64,000 nt of DNA from Stenopsyche tienmushanensis. Lineage: Eukaryota > Arthropoda > Insecta > Trichoptera > Stenopsychidae. The notes beneath the pieces are model-generated. The model saw only the letters and a list, made by a program, of their open reading frames with translations, was not told where the DNA came from and did not search any database. Positions 12,891 to 24,900 of this stretch are shown here, piece by piece; the first letter of the stretch is position 1, and every line of letters starts with the position of its first letter. Location: NCBI GenBank assembly GCA_008973525.1, contig WACJ01000318.1:248001-312000 (forward strand), read 5' to 3'. The position numbers and the translations under genes were made by a program.

Positions 12891-15800
12891 ATCACATTTT
12901 ATATAATACTCACTACCTGTATGGTAATTTGTGAAAATGCCACAAAAAATGGATTGTGCGAAATATGCAAATGCACTCAAGATGAAAGAAAATTTATCAT
13001 TGACTGCGTTGAGAAGAAGATCAACAAGTTTCCGGAAAATTGGCCGGAAGAATTTTTGCCGTTGAAAAAATCAAACAGGTTATTACATATAATTCAAATA
13101 AAATTACTTTTTACTAGAATACCTGCACATGAAATTCTGATCATTATAAATACCCCAAGTCTTATTTAATTTAATATTAATTTTAATTTAAACGTCCACA
13201 ACACTGTAACACACAACTCAAAAAGTTCATAGGATGGCGTATAATTGTTGCTACTATTAAATGCAAACCATTTAAAATTGAAATTGCATGAGATAGCTGA
13301 TGCTTTAATCATTTGGCATCAACAGTTCATCCATGATAACGCTCTGTTTGAAATGGGAACTGCGTTTGCCCGCGATCAAAAACAATGCGTAGACAATTCA
13401 GAGCACTGTTTCAGCACAATAAAAAGGATTTTTCCATGCGGTATGTGACCATGGATGATACAAAGCAAACGGGGAACACAAACATCAGCTGGTAAGGTTT
13501 TGGCCTCTGTGTTTTAGGATGTGCGCAGTATTTTATTCATCGATTACTCTGAGAAAGGAATTGTGGAAAAAAAAGCAACCCCAAGCGAAGAAGAAAAAAG
13601 TGTTCATTCACCATGGCAATGAATCGTGTCACAAATCAATCGCAACAATGCACTTTGAATTGCTTTCACATTCACTGTATTCTCCGGATATGGCTCCCGG
13701 TGACTGTTACCTGTTTGCAGATATAAATATAATGCTCCAGGGAAAGAAATTTGACTCCAATGACGAAATTATTGCTAAAACTGATGACTATTTTAAGGCC
13801 AAAGATAAATCTTTCTACAAAAAAGGCAATGAAATATTAGAGAAGCGTTGGAATGAATATATCATTCTTGATTATATTAGTCATCCTACGAACTTATGAG
13901 AGATTTGTCTATGGTTTGGATAGATTTTATTCGTTTTGATTGAGATTTTTAGAAATAATAAATGAAAATGAATGAAATAAGTATTAAATTTGTTAGCTAT
14001 ATATTCCAAAACATTACTAGCTTTTTAAATTTGAATTTTCAACGATTGATTTCCCAGATAGGATTCCTCACAAATGCAACTTCCAGAATATTCTGAAAAA
14101 CCGATCGCTTCTGAATGCGAATAAAATATAATTCAAAATAGCGTCACACGTTTTTTATAAACTAAATTAAAAACTGTAGCCAAATCGTACTTGACAAATC
14201 GTAATCATGCATCAAGAATGATTCATAGCTGATACCGATGAATAGGCATGTGTGTGGTGATATCATAGTAACAGCACCAGGGTCAAATAGTATCTATCCA
14301 AGGTTGACTAAAATGAGATATTAAAAAAATAATGTTGTGTATACAGGATGCATTCAAAAAGTAGTGCGTCTAATTAAATTAATTTATACCCTTTGATGAG
14401 TATGCACTCGCATGTTGCAGGCGCCGCTCCAGGCGCCATTACATTTATAATATAACAATTTATTTTTTCAGATATTCATATTATTTTAAATCTCAATAAA
14501 AACACAATTACTAAATTGGAGAATATACCGGAAGTCAATATCGCTTCTACAAAGATCGATATCTCCATCGCAAACTGTAGTTTGAAAGAAATACAATTTG
14601 GTTCATTTAAAAATATAAAAACCATAAACCATCTGAATTTAGGACACAATAAATTGACAGGTATTATAATTATATAAATGATATTGTAAATATTAATTCA
14701 ATTATATTTAATCTTGCAATTTTGTTCAATTCAGGAGATGCGCTGAGAGGGGATATCTTTCGAGGACCTTTTAATATAGAGGAGTATGAACCGATAGACT
14801 TGGAATATTTAAACTTGGAATACAATTTAATTCATTCATTCGATCATAAAATGTTCCAACACACCCCAAGACTTAAAAGATTGAACTTAAATAATAATCC
14901 TCTTAAAACAATCGACTCGGTGACGACACTGGCATTGTTCACGTTGACGAATCTCGAAGTTTGTTGTATTTACATTTAATAAATTTATACTTTTGAATTC
15001 GTAATAAATCCATCAGATCTACATTTTTTCAGGTGTTGGATTTGTCATATACAGGCATAGACAGATTGCCGGACGGCTTAATGAAACACTTTAAAAAATT
15101 AAATCAGCTATTTCTCGCCGGAAACCAATTTACGGTCGTCCCGTCGAGCCTCGGTGCTCTCGGTGGCTCATTGAGATTTTTATCAATCAATGATAATCCG
15201 ATTGAAACACTCAACGATGAAAGTTTTCTAGGTAAGAAAATCTAAATTAAATCTAAAAGAATTTTACAAGTCCATCTAATACAATCAAATGTAAAGGACT
15301 TTGGAGATTGGAACATTTGGAAATCGTGAAAATGAAAATATTGACAGAAGTAAAAGCAGGCGCCTTCATACAACTGAAAAGTTTGACAACGTTGAAAATC
15401 CACGACAATCCAAATTTAGAATACTTGAGTCACGAAGCTTTTAGAGAATTAAAAGAAAATTGGAAAATACAAGAAGTATAAAATCTTTAAAATATTTTCC
15501 TTAATAATATTATGAATGATTGCACATTGAAATAAAATAAATTTCAGCTCTATTTACAAAATAATAATTTAAGAAGCATATCCGGGGATTTGGCGCTGTG
15601 GGACGAATTGAAAGTCTTAAATTTAGAAAACAATCCGTGGGACTGCAACTGTGAAATGGCAATGAACTTCACAGCAAATCATACTAGTCTAAAAAAGCTT
15701 CTAACTCAATCAAAAGCCAAGTAAGAAATGTTTATTCATTTTCGGCAATAGATCACTAATCATTAGTCTCACAGACTACAGACTCGCATTCAACATGTTT

Positions 15801-16166
15801 GCATAACAAGCAAATTAGTAACCTAGGCGTATATTAGGGCAACGTGTACCTAAACTTCTACAACAATTTATTTCACGCTTCAGATGTTTGACCCCAATTG
15901 AAGCAAGCGGTTTCCCATTGAGCCAGTTGAATCCGGAGAGGACGTGTTCGGCCGAAGAACTACAAGGCAACAGTGCACCTCCCACTGGACAAAACGGAAG
16001 ATACGTGTCGCATGCAAGACCAACGAGCATCCTGATCAGTTTATCAATCGTCATTTTGCTTCTATTCATAGCGGTGATAATAGGCGTGAGAATAACGCGC
16101 TGGCGGAAAAAAGTGAGAGAAATGGTCGATTCGCCCATTAGATACCAAAATATCAGTCTCGATTGA
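12891..16166 (+). CDS. Leucine-rich-repeat single-pass membrane protein
   Basis: Exons: 12891-13078, 14472-14660, 14735-14958, 15033-15231, 15297-15475, 15548-15720, 15884-16166. Exon 1 has a hydrophobic secretion-type stretch (ITFYIILTTCMVIC) and an LRRNT cysteine cluster (CEICKC ... DC). Exons 2-6 carry leucine-rich repeats such as TINHLNLGHNKLTG and LKRLNLNNNPLKTI. Exons 6-7 carry an LRRCT cap (NPWDCNCE, later KC and TC). A helix ILISLSIVILLLFIAVIIG precedes a 25-residue basic cytosolic tail. The layout implies an extracellular adhesion or receptor-like role; no ligand can be inferred. Exons 2-7 agree in phase. Exon 1 ends in phase 2 while exon 2 needs phase 1, so an exon or base is missing there. 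The initiator is uncertain: the ATG at 12921 lies inside the hydrophobic segment, so an upstream start exon is likely. Confidence 0.85.
13240..13915 (+). pseudogene. mariner (irritans-like) transposase relic in the LRR gene intron
   Basis: Recognisable blocks in order: DNSEHCFSTIKR, a degenerate first-Asp region near 13450, HHGNESCHKSIATMHFELL (second Asp block), then YSPDMAPGDCYLFADI (third Asp block) and the C-terminal DKSFYKKGNEILEKRWNEY. The last 126 codons are open; upstream parts have stops and frameshifts. The WLFADLK-like version of the third block points to the irritans group rather than the mauritiana type seen elsewhere in the window. Confidence 0.8.
15748..15806 (+). repeat. ~75-bp dispersed repeat, copy 3 (LRR-gene intron)
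   Basis: GATCACTAATCATTAGTCTC and GACTACAGACTCG are followed by a shortened ATTCAACATGTTTGCAT tail. It makes up more than a third of the 163-base intron between the last two LRR exons. Confidence 0.65.
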
Positions 16167-17825
16167 GTGATGATAATTTTTTAAAAGGATTTTTTAAATA
16201 TATTTGTACAATTTGAGTGTTAATTTATCTGAATGTGAAAAATATAAACTACTGAAAAAAAAATGTTTAAATTGCACATTGCTTAGCACGAAATGTGCGC
16301 AATTCGGGTCCAAAAATTAAAGATGCGGAGTGGATGGTTAGTATCGGTGACAAAGTGAAGCCTCAGGCAATTAACCCTTTGATTGGTAAGTTAATTTTAA
16401 ATAGATGCTGTATTTGTACGTCCACCACTTATCATCCACACAAATCCGCTTTTTTCTCAGAAGCGTTTTTAGCGAGTTTTTAAATATTTTGTCGTTTTTA
16501 ATAGACACTGCCGATCTATTGCCAAAGTCATATTGTTTTATGCGTAAGACATCAAAATGTGAATGAAACTTTTTTTCTTGGGGTTAACCGCAATTGCGAA
16601 TGCATACATTGTATATGAAGAATGTGAGAAAAGGGAAAGAAGAAAACCCTCGAGTCTTATAAAGTTTCACCAAATGTTTATGATGCAACTCATCAGGAAT
16701 TTTTTATCGGGGTTATATTCCATACTCAATGCCATAAAATACGCTTTAAAATAAAATAAAAATTTAATGGATATCTCACACACATGTTTTATTTACGTTT
16801 AAAAATTGAGCGTCCTTATTTAAATACCCTATGGCTTCAGTAAAAGTTCATCATTATTGAGCACATGTATAATTTTGAAACGTCAAAACGACTCACCCAG
16901 TATTTTTTAGAACAGTGAATCACCGGTCATTCACTGCTGCTCACAAAATGTGTGATTGTGTATTTTGCAGTCATCTTTTAGTTGGAATGTATCTATTAGT
17001 TTCATTTTTTTTTCAATTTTGTAAAGCAAAATTCGATGTAGAAAAATATTAAGAAACTATCAAAGATGATTAGTTATTGAAGATTTATCCTGGTGCAAAA
17101 GGCAAGTATTATCTGCTTACGCGTGACGGGATTTGACGACTGTGTACGTCAAAGTGTTATACATACGAGGGGTATTTTGAATGAATGTGTGTCAGCATGC
17201 TGTCGCATGTCATTGCGGAGGATACATTCCTAGGCTTTTAGTGCAAAAGATGATGAATAATATTATCGAAGCTACAGTTTGAAATGGAAAGATGTGTCCC
17301 AAAAATTCCGACTACTTTTGAATTGAAACATGTGCAGTTTCCGATGCAAGCATCAACAAAGCACAGGGACACAAAGGATATGCGTGCATGCTTCTCACAT
17401 GGACAGCTATATGAAGGCTGTTCACGCCCTTTTCATTTATTACCAGAAAAATATATTATTATATAGTTATTCCGCATCCATGAGTTTGATAAGAGACTCG
17501 AAATATCGGGAAGAGGTACCATTTGAATGTGCCCTCTATAAAAAATCCTTAAAATTTTTTAGGTCGTGTTTTAATGAGTAACTTTGATGGTCAATTGTAT
17601 TTCACCTATCGATCAGATTGCATGTCTTTCTTTTGTCGGTGTTTGGTTTCTATTAACAATGAAAGCCTTTGTTCTGAGCAAACAATTTTTTCGCTGTTGT
17701 ATGCTGTACGAATATCATTAAAAAATTCGGCGACTAAAAACATCTGTGCTATTTATGGTGAAGTTGTCAGGTTTGATAATGCCGGAAATGGTTTACAAAT
17801 TATAAATAGCGCAATTTTTCCTCAG
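16167..17825. other. Intergenic or intronic stretch, no gene recognised
   Basis: Several short open frames exist but none resembles a known family. One copy of the GGATATC repeat lies at 16762-16824. If the ZAD and GATA exons are one gene, this lies in its long intron. Confidence 0.4.
16762..16824 (+). repeat. Short dispersed repeat (GGATATC ... GAGCGTCCTTAT type), copy 2
   Basis: TGGATATCTCACACACA, an AT-rich middle, then AAATTGAGCGTCCTTATT. It matches 57855-57911 in the same orientation and 21292-21352 in reverse. Confidence 0.55.
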
Positions 17826-18475
17826 TAGACAAACCAAGAAGTGGATCTCCTAAAGTTATCGATGATAATCGCATAGCTTTGTAAATTCATTCAGGAAATG
17901 ATGAAGAAAGACAGAAGAAAAGGAAATATTTATGGTTCAGCGTTCAAAGAAGTTCGCAAAAAATCTACGCTGTAGTGGAAACGCGGCGTATGGGTACCGT
18001 ATATATAAGTGAAGAGAATAAGGCGGCGCGCATATGCATGTGTGAAGTTTTCCTCGACGAAGAAACTAAAATGCTGTTCTTAGAATACAAGATGACTGCA
18101 GAAATGGGTTATGTACGACAATAAGTGACCCAAAAAGTAATGGCTATCGGCATAGTAGATACCAAAAACAACCCCCAAATCTTACTATGAAAAATATCCT
18201 ATTTTCTGTTTAGTGGGATATTCATAGTATAATTTATTTTGAATAGCTGAAATCTGAATAACCATGACTGAAAAATACTGCAGTCAATTGGACAGAAAAA
18301 CAAAATTAATCGAAAAAAGAGACCTGCTTTGATTAAACGTAACTATTAATGCGCAACCTCACACCACTAAAATCAGTCATTAACGCACTTGAGTGGAGAA
18401 CGGTTTAGCATCCCCCATAATCACCGGACTCGGCACCGTCTCATTACCACTTATTTCGTTTGCTAGTAATATATA
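17826..18475 (+). pseudogene. mariner transposase relic, near full-length but heavily mutated
   Basis: Blocks in order: SVDKPRSGSPKVIDDNRI (linker after the helix-turn-helix), FLDEETKMLFL (first Asp region), the GYVRQ segment, then MRNLTPLKSVINALEWRTV and PDSAPSHYHLFR (third Asp block, Asp replaced by His). Multiple stops interrupt it. It is inactive. Confidence 0.7.
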
Positions 18476-19108
18476 AAAATACAAATGGAGTATTTTATTT
18501 TTCTACATAGTTCCCTTAATAATAAATACATTTATTTCATCAGATAGGAAGCTTCTTGATCCCTTCACTTTCAACACATACACACACAAAATTCCCGGTT
18601 ATATTTGAATCCCCCTGCCAACCTAAATAAGGTTTTATACAAGTCTTAATAAATAAAAAATAGTTATAATTTATCATCCCTATATACAAGTACATAATGT
18701 ATGATGGCACAATGGATCATTTTTAAAAAAATATGCTTGGCACGAGACGTGTAAATCATTGAGCAATGTTATGGAAACGTTGTCAATGAATGTGTACATT
18801 TAATTTGAAGGTATTCACATTGATAAAGATTTTTTTAAATTGATCCGAATCCGAATGCAGCTAAAACTGCATATTAATTATTTAAGACTAAAAAATAAAT
18901 ATTTTGACTAGGACGATTTGTTTGTGATGAAAATATGTAATTTGTTTTAAAAACGATTTGGCATGTTATTATCGCTCAAATCGCTTATGAATGCGAATTT
19001 TCATCGGGACAGTGACGGAGCGAATTTTCGAAGTCGTCCGCCTTCCAAGAAGTCCATAGAATTCTAATGCTGAAAATTGCAAAAACGAAGTGTGAACCAG
19101 ATACGAAC

Positions 19109-19589
19109 CTCTGCGGTTCCCGTCAGGGAGTTGGCGTAGGCGAGAAACTGTCGCAGGACCTTCTCGGACTTCCGCGATAGGTCTTTGAACTGTGAAGAAC
19201 GCTTCTAGTTTTTCCGAGCAGGCCTCGCACAGGAGTCGCGGCAGCCGGTCGTCGGACGATATCTGAAAGCGATGCGAGAGCGATTAAATCGAAAAGAGTC
19301 GGAGATGGCGAACTCGCGTCGGTGCGGTCGACGCCAGACAATGGCGCTTATCGTAGCGCTCATCTGGGCGGTCGAGCGGCTCGGCCCGGTCGGGGGGCGC
19401 CGCGCGAGGGCCGCGGACGACGACGGGGGCTCGCCGACTCACCTCGAGGTCCAGGCAGATCCTCGCGGCGGCGGAGAGGCTCGGACGAGGGGGGCGCGGC
19501 GCCTCGTCGAGTCGACGGGCCGCCGGCGGAGAGCAGCGCGTCAGGCACAGCCGGCACAGAGAGTAGAAAGAGCGCGGCACGCGACACAT
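19109..19589 (-). CDS. ZAD (zinc-finger-associated domain), two 5' exons, one-base frameshift; probable N-terminus of the GATA gene
   Basis: Exon 1 is 19589-19443: an ATG and 49 codons, with CRLCL at residues 12-16 and a GTGAGT donor. Exon 2 is 19262-19109 after a TTTCAG acceptor and opens ISSDDRLPRLLCEACSEKLE. The CxxC pairs (CRLC, CEAC) and the spacing fit a ZAD, a dimerising treble-clef fold typical of insect nuclear zinc-finger proteins. After EAFFT the frame shifts by one base; the next frame continues with FKDLSRKSEKVLRQFL, the expected ZAD helix. The two exons total 301 nt; without the extra base they end in phase 0, matching the first GATA exon at 11055. No C2H2 fingers lie between. 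I infer a ZAD-GATA gene with an 8-kb intron, but a separate broken ZAD gene is possible. Confidence 0.75.
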
Positions 19590-19760
19590 GGTGGCGCGGG
19601 CGCGCGGGGGCGCCGCACCCGCGCATGGGACACCGCCAAGCGCGCCGAGAGCGAGCCCCCACCAACAAAGGAGTCGAACCGCGCTCGCGAACGCGCCCGA
19701 GTTACACAACCGCTCTCGCGAACACTGCCGACGCCCGCGCCACTTTCGAATCACATCAAC
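19280..19760. promoter_or_regulatory. GC- and CpG-rich island over the ZAD first exon
   Basis: This half-kilobase is very rich in G, C and CpG, in sharp contrast to the AT-rich surroundings. It covers ZAD exon 1 and its upstream flank, so it probably marks the promoter/5' UTR of the minus-strand gene. All six frames stay unusually open here because of composition alone. Confidence 0.5.
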
Positions 19761-20639
19761 CCCGACGAACCAAACACATTTTAATAAAAACTTCAACGAT
19801 CGCAATACTGAACACAAAGACTCACAAAAACCAATTAAATATGAACACATCGAATATTTATAACAACCTTGAAAAAACATTTCAAATCGATTAATTTTTA
19901 ATAATCTATAAAAAATTAATATATCATATTTTATGCAATTATAAAATACTCAAAATTATAAATCGGTTATATAAAAACTGTCTATGATTATAATTTATAT
20001 GAATATACATAAATACATGAAATATATTGAGAAAAAAAAACATATTTATATATAAATATCAAATAATGAACGGATGCTCGAGAAATAATTTAAAAAAAAT
20101 AAAATTTCAGTTTTAATTCTTAAAAATTGATGCGAAAGCTATTTTTAAATTCGGCTTGCGATACCGAACGGGTGGATTCGTCATCGTCGAGATTCGCGAA
20201 CGCGCGCTGCATTAAGGCGGATGATGGACGACGAGAGATCCGCCGGGACTGTCATCGATGGAAGTCTACACTATTTTCTAGTATCGCTGGTCATTCTTCC
20301 AGCTATGCTTTTCTTCGATTTATGGGCGGGACTCGGCTGGGGTCTCTTCAAAAATAATTGAATTCGATTGTATATTTAAAACACTAGAACAATCCGTAAG
20401 ATCTCAAATCCTCATTTTCATTGTTGTATTTAAATATCAGCACAATCTTTTCAGTTTTCCATTTATTTACTTTTTAGCGAAGGATGGAACCCAATAAAAA
20501 TCATCGTGCTTGCATGCTATAAATGTTAAAATAGTGTCAATCAAGAATCAATGGATTGAAATTTGTCCTCTCATACAGAAACACGGTTCAGGAAACGCAT
20601 ATTTTGTGTCACCATCAAAAGTGAGAGTTATGTATGTAT

Positions 20640-20940
20640 TGTTTTTCAATATAAACAATGTCAATGCCGACGATCAATGAAGAACATTTGCGTCATTGCA
20701 TGCTGTTTTTATTCGACCAAGGTATGACGGCAAATGAAATAACCAAAAAACTTACAGATACGTATGGAGATGTTTTAAATCTTAACAAGTGTCGTAGTTG
20801 GGTAAAAAAATTCAAAAATGGTGATAGAACCCTCAAGAGCATTCCTAGAGCGGGAAGACCCCGTCAAGTCAACGACAATGTATTGGCAATATTAATAGAA
20901 TCGGATACTCATCAAACAATCAAGGAATTGTCAAGGTAAT
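20640..20940 (+). pseudogene. mariner transposase N-terminal fragment (helix-turn-helix)
   Basis: An open frame of 93 residues begins with an ATG. It reads EEHLRHCMLFLFDQGMTA, then RSWVKKFKNGDRTLKSIPR and AGRPRQVNDNVLAILIES, the paired helix-turn-helix region of mauritiana-type mariner. It stops just after the second helix-turn-helix, and no catalytic domain follows. It lies between the ZAD exons and the CLC gene. Confidence 0.8.
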
Positions 20941-21291
20941 ACACAATAATTTTATGTGTAAAAACAAGGACTTTTTGGATTTAGTACCTGTTCCTACTCC
21001 TAAACTGTCACAAACTATAAAAGGTTTATTTTATGTATAGTATGATTTCACTGACGTTAATTAATTTTATACCATTTGAACCTGGTCACACATAGAGAGC
21101 ATAGTTTATAACTTCTACAAAAAGTGATGGAAATAATTTTATAGATTAAATTTAAGTTTTTACTAATTTTAATAAATGTTTTCCAAGTGTTATAACTTTT
21201 AAATTATTTTCCTGTCCCCCTAATGCTTTTAATTTGTTATTTGTTCCACCTCAAGATATCAGTCCGCGCATTGTAATATTCTAGGTATTTC

Positions 21292-21352
21292 GATAAAGAC
21301 GCTCGATTTTTAAATGTAAATAAAAAAAGTTGCGAGTGAGATATCCACTCAA
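21292..21352 (-). repeat. Short dispersed repeat (GGATATC ... GAGCGTC type), copy 3
   Basis: The reverse complement reads GAGTGGATATCTCACTCGCA, then an AT-rich spacer and AAAAATCGAGCGTC. It matches the copies at 509, 16762 and 57855. Confidence 0.5.
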
Positions 21353-21927
21353 TTTTTTTTTAATCTGAAAGAATATTTTATGACATTAAGTATGGAATAT
21401 AACTTCATTCTGACTGTCACATAAGTCTGACCGAATTTGTTAGACGGCGTTCGTTACGTTGACTGAGGGCATCAATTATATGCGGTTTAAACGCATAAGC
21501 CTGCGATTTAAGATAACCCCAAAGGAAGAAATCTAAAGATGTCACGACGTGTCAGTGCGATGAGTAAGCAAATAAATAAACTAATATCAACATTGCATTC
21601 ACAACAGAACATCGAATGATCAAGATTGTACAATCACTCTGATAAATGAAAATTAAGCCCTCGATTCTGTGAAAATTTGGCAAATTAAAGATTTGAGGAC
21701 AGTTTAAATAATCAGAAATAGGCAATGTCCATGGGAGTTTTTCTGAGGATTTTAATGCGGTAGTTTCTTATTACTTTTCTACGTATTTAACAAGTTAGCA
21801 AATATTTATTGTATATTATGACTACAGAATATATACAAACATAATAAAAAATATCTATACATTATTTTCTTAAAAAAATACAATCGATCAAGTCTTATCG
21901 GACCTGATCGTCAAATTTAAATATTTG

Positions 21928-21933
21928 TTTATT
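21928..21933 (-). terminator. Polyadenylation signal AATAAA for the CLC-7 gene
   Basis: TTTATT on the plus strand gives AATAAA on the minus strand about 59 bases after the CLC stop codon. Confidence 0.5.
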
Positions 21934-21991
21934 TCATACAATTTGGTTGATTTTTAAAGAAAATTCGCAAATATGTTGCCGTTAAGATTCG

Positions 21992-24900
21992 TTAGTAATT
22001 AGCAATTCTTCTAGTCCCATTTTTCCCTGCTCGTCTCCATACCCTGTATCTTGCCAAATCTTTGCGAGTCACCATTCCAACGACCTGAAATAATATGTTT
22101 TTAAAACTATGTGCCGCAATAAACAAAATAATGCATTACATCGACGTTAATCATACCTCATTGGTGTCGTTCACAATTGGAAGATGTCGGAGGCCAAGAG
22201 CTCTGAAGAGTCTGAACATCCGAGGAAGCGAGGCACTGCATGGCAATGTATAGGGCGACGGATTCATGAATGGTCGAAGATCTATCGTGTACGTCTTTTC
22301 CTCTTCGGTGATATAAACCTGAGAAAGACATTCCATTAATGATCACACATTAATTAAACTCAAAACACTTTAATAAATAAAAACACACCTGACTTATCGT
22401 AGGAAATCTGGGATATTCCTGCCTAAACATATCAAAATTGATCACATTGTCTTCCCATTGAGATGCTGTCTCCCTGAATATTCTCTGCTGTAGCAGCACA
22501 ATCAATTGTGACCTCAAAATGAGTCCTCTAAATCTTTTGTACGTAGTTAATTCGCTCTGAAAATGTATTTATTTGAATTTGAGATTCAAATTTAAAAAAA
22601 AGTAAACAAAAACAATCATAAATTTGATTGTACATCATCTGTTAAAGGCGGATCGACGACTGGAAATCCGTTATAGCTGACTAATTTCAGCACTTCGACG
22701 ATATGACCCACGTTTTCCAATATCTTAAACGATACGATGGGATGGCTCATCACTTCTAAGGCGTTAATATTGTGCGTCAATGGTGGAGGCTCCCACGGAA
22801 GAGTCGGGATCCTGTCCAGCTGTATATGAATATCGTAAATGCCCTAAAAATAAAAAATAGCCGTCAACTCTGCTCGTTAAAATTTATAAATAATAAGCGA
22901 AGAATTTTACCTCATTGAAGAAGTCGCCAGTGAATTTAGCCGCCATGACGGTCACAATAATGGGGAACGCATTGGAAATATCTCCAGTCGTCTCCAATAT
23001 GATAACAGTGAGTGAAATGGTCATCCTTACGACGCCTCCGAGTTGTGCAGCAGCACCAATCAGTGCATATTTTCCGGGATGAATAGTTTCCTACGATTAA
23101 AATAATGGTCATTGCGGAAAGAATAAAAATATTTTCACTCTTTAAAAATGACGTTTTACCAGTGACGGTATGAGATATTGCAGAGTGACTGCAAACAGTC
23201 TGCCCCATGCAGCACCGGTGAGTAAATTGGGAATAAACAATCCACTAGAAACCGATAAGCCGAAGGTCCAGCACGATAATAAGAAGTAACAGACTACGAA
23301 GACGAACAATGATGTTATCGTATGTGAACCGGGAGGATCGTGCAGTAATGAACGCACCGAAGCTTCGGGAGTTTGAAACCAGATAGCGGCGACCGCATTA
23401 TATTCGCCGTCCCCGCAATATAGCTAAAATTATAATTAAATATTAATAAAACGCGTCAATTTAGAAGAACATCTTTTATTCAGTGTCGAAATTACTTGTA
23501 AAGGGTATTTCGTAGGGTCTTGTCCTAGAGGTCGACAATCATTGATGAGAAACATCATAAGAAAACCAACAGTTGCGCTCACCGCTGCAACTAAGCACGC
23601 TTCAACTACTTTCATCCATCGTACTTGAATAAATCTGAAATTTATTGAAATAAATCATTAGATGCATTATTAGAAATTATTTAATTATAACTAAATCATA
23701 AATGCTGGTAGAAAATTCCAAATTATTGGGTATGTGAATAAGTTCTCGCCGGCTTTCGTATAAATCCTTTATTATCTTTATAAGAAATGAAATCCTGCTC
23801 AGTCAAGTCATGAGACATTGATCAGATAAGTGGTAATCATAAGGAGCAATATTGGGAGGGTATCAAACGCATCCATTGCTTTCAGTAGATATCTCTTGTG
23901 ATGGTTTGATTGGGTTAGAGAAGCTCATAATTCCAACTGATCCCACCAAATAGAGAGAATGATCTTGGAACTGTATCGTGGGCGATTTACCATCCCCACA
24001 TAGTAGCACTGTTAACAGCGACATTTTCTATCTCTCTTCGGGTGCAAAGTGTTATTTTAATAGAGCCATCTCTTGTGGCCCTGTGGAGACATTGCACCTG
24101 CATACCGACCGATCGCTTCTTGCACGTGCACCGTTGCCGATTGGGTAGTGACGTGCAGAAGGTGGGAGTCAGGAACATCGTCGATTAGCCTTGGCTGTGA
24201 GAGATCGTCCCTCCTGCAGTCCTTTTCTTTTTTGCCGTTGGAGCAGCTGTTCACACAGGAAAAGATGCCTTTCCGACTTCAAGTCACAACGCACCCAAGA
24301 TACTTCCTTTTTCTATCATTCCCAATACTGTCAGATGTTTCGAAATTGTTGTTCAATCAACCCCAGATTGCGTTTTATGTGAATCTTTATCCAGCAATGT
24401 TTCCAATTCTTCGTCTTCACCATAGTGTTCAATGGTGAAGATCTTTGAATTATTATTTTTAAAGCAACTAAACCAACTCTGACTAATCTACTAATCTCTG
24501 CACGTTTTTTCCACCAGAGCAGGATTACCATATTGATACCGATTGCAAGGCACCCATTTGTCACATCAGCAGTCCGAAAAGTGGACCAATTGGACATACA
24601 AACCTTGTGGCCACTCCATCCTCTTTCTATGATCTGTACAATCACAGAAGCAACAATAATTTGGATTTCCGGAGGGGCGGTGGGGGGACGAAAGTTGGAT
24701 ACTTGCCACGGGCACTTCATACCCTTGTTACGGCTCTGGCTTCAACTGCAGGTTTACTGTAGAATAAAGTACTGCAGTAAAATACCCTGGAAATATGGTT
24801 TACTTGGCATAAAATTCGACATCATGCTATGAAAAAAATGTTATTTACACTTTAACCGAATGACGCAAGCTGATGATGAAACGGCAGGAACTTATTCACA

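Noticed and set aside
17284..17828. Three overlapping plus-strand frames of 60-84 codons
   Set aside because: No family resemblance, and they overlap in different frames before a mariner relic. Probably chance or unrecognisable transposon sequence.
19322..19894. Long overlapping open frames on both strands in the GC-rich block, e.g. a 190-codon plus-strand frame
   Set aside because: All frames are open because stop codons are rare in GC-rich DNA, and the translations are Arg/Pro/Ala low-complexity. Only the minus-strand ZAD frame has conserved residues and splice sites.
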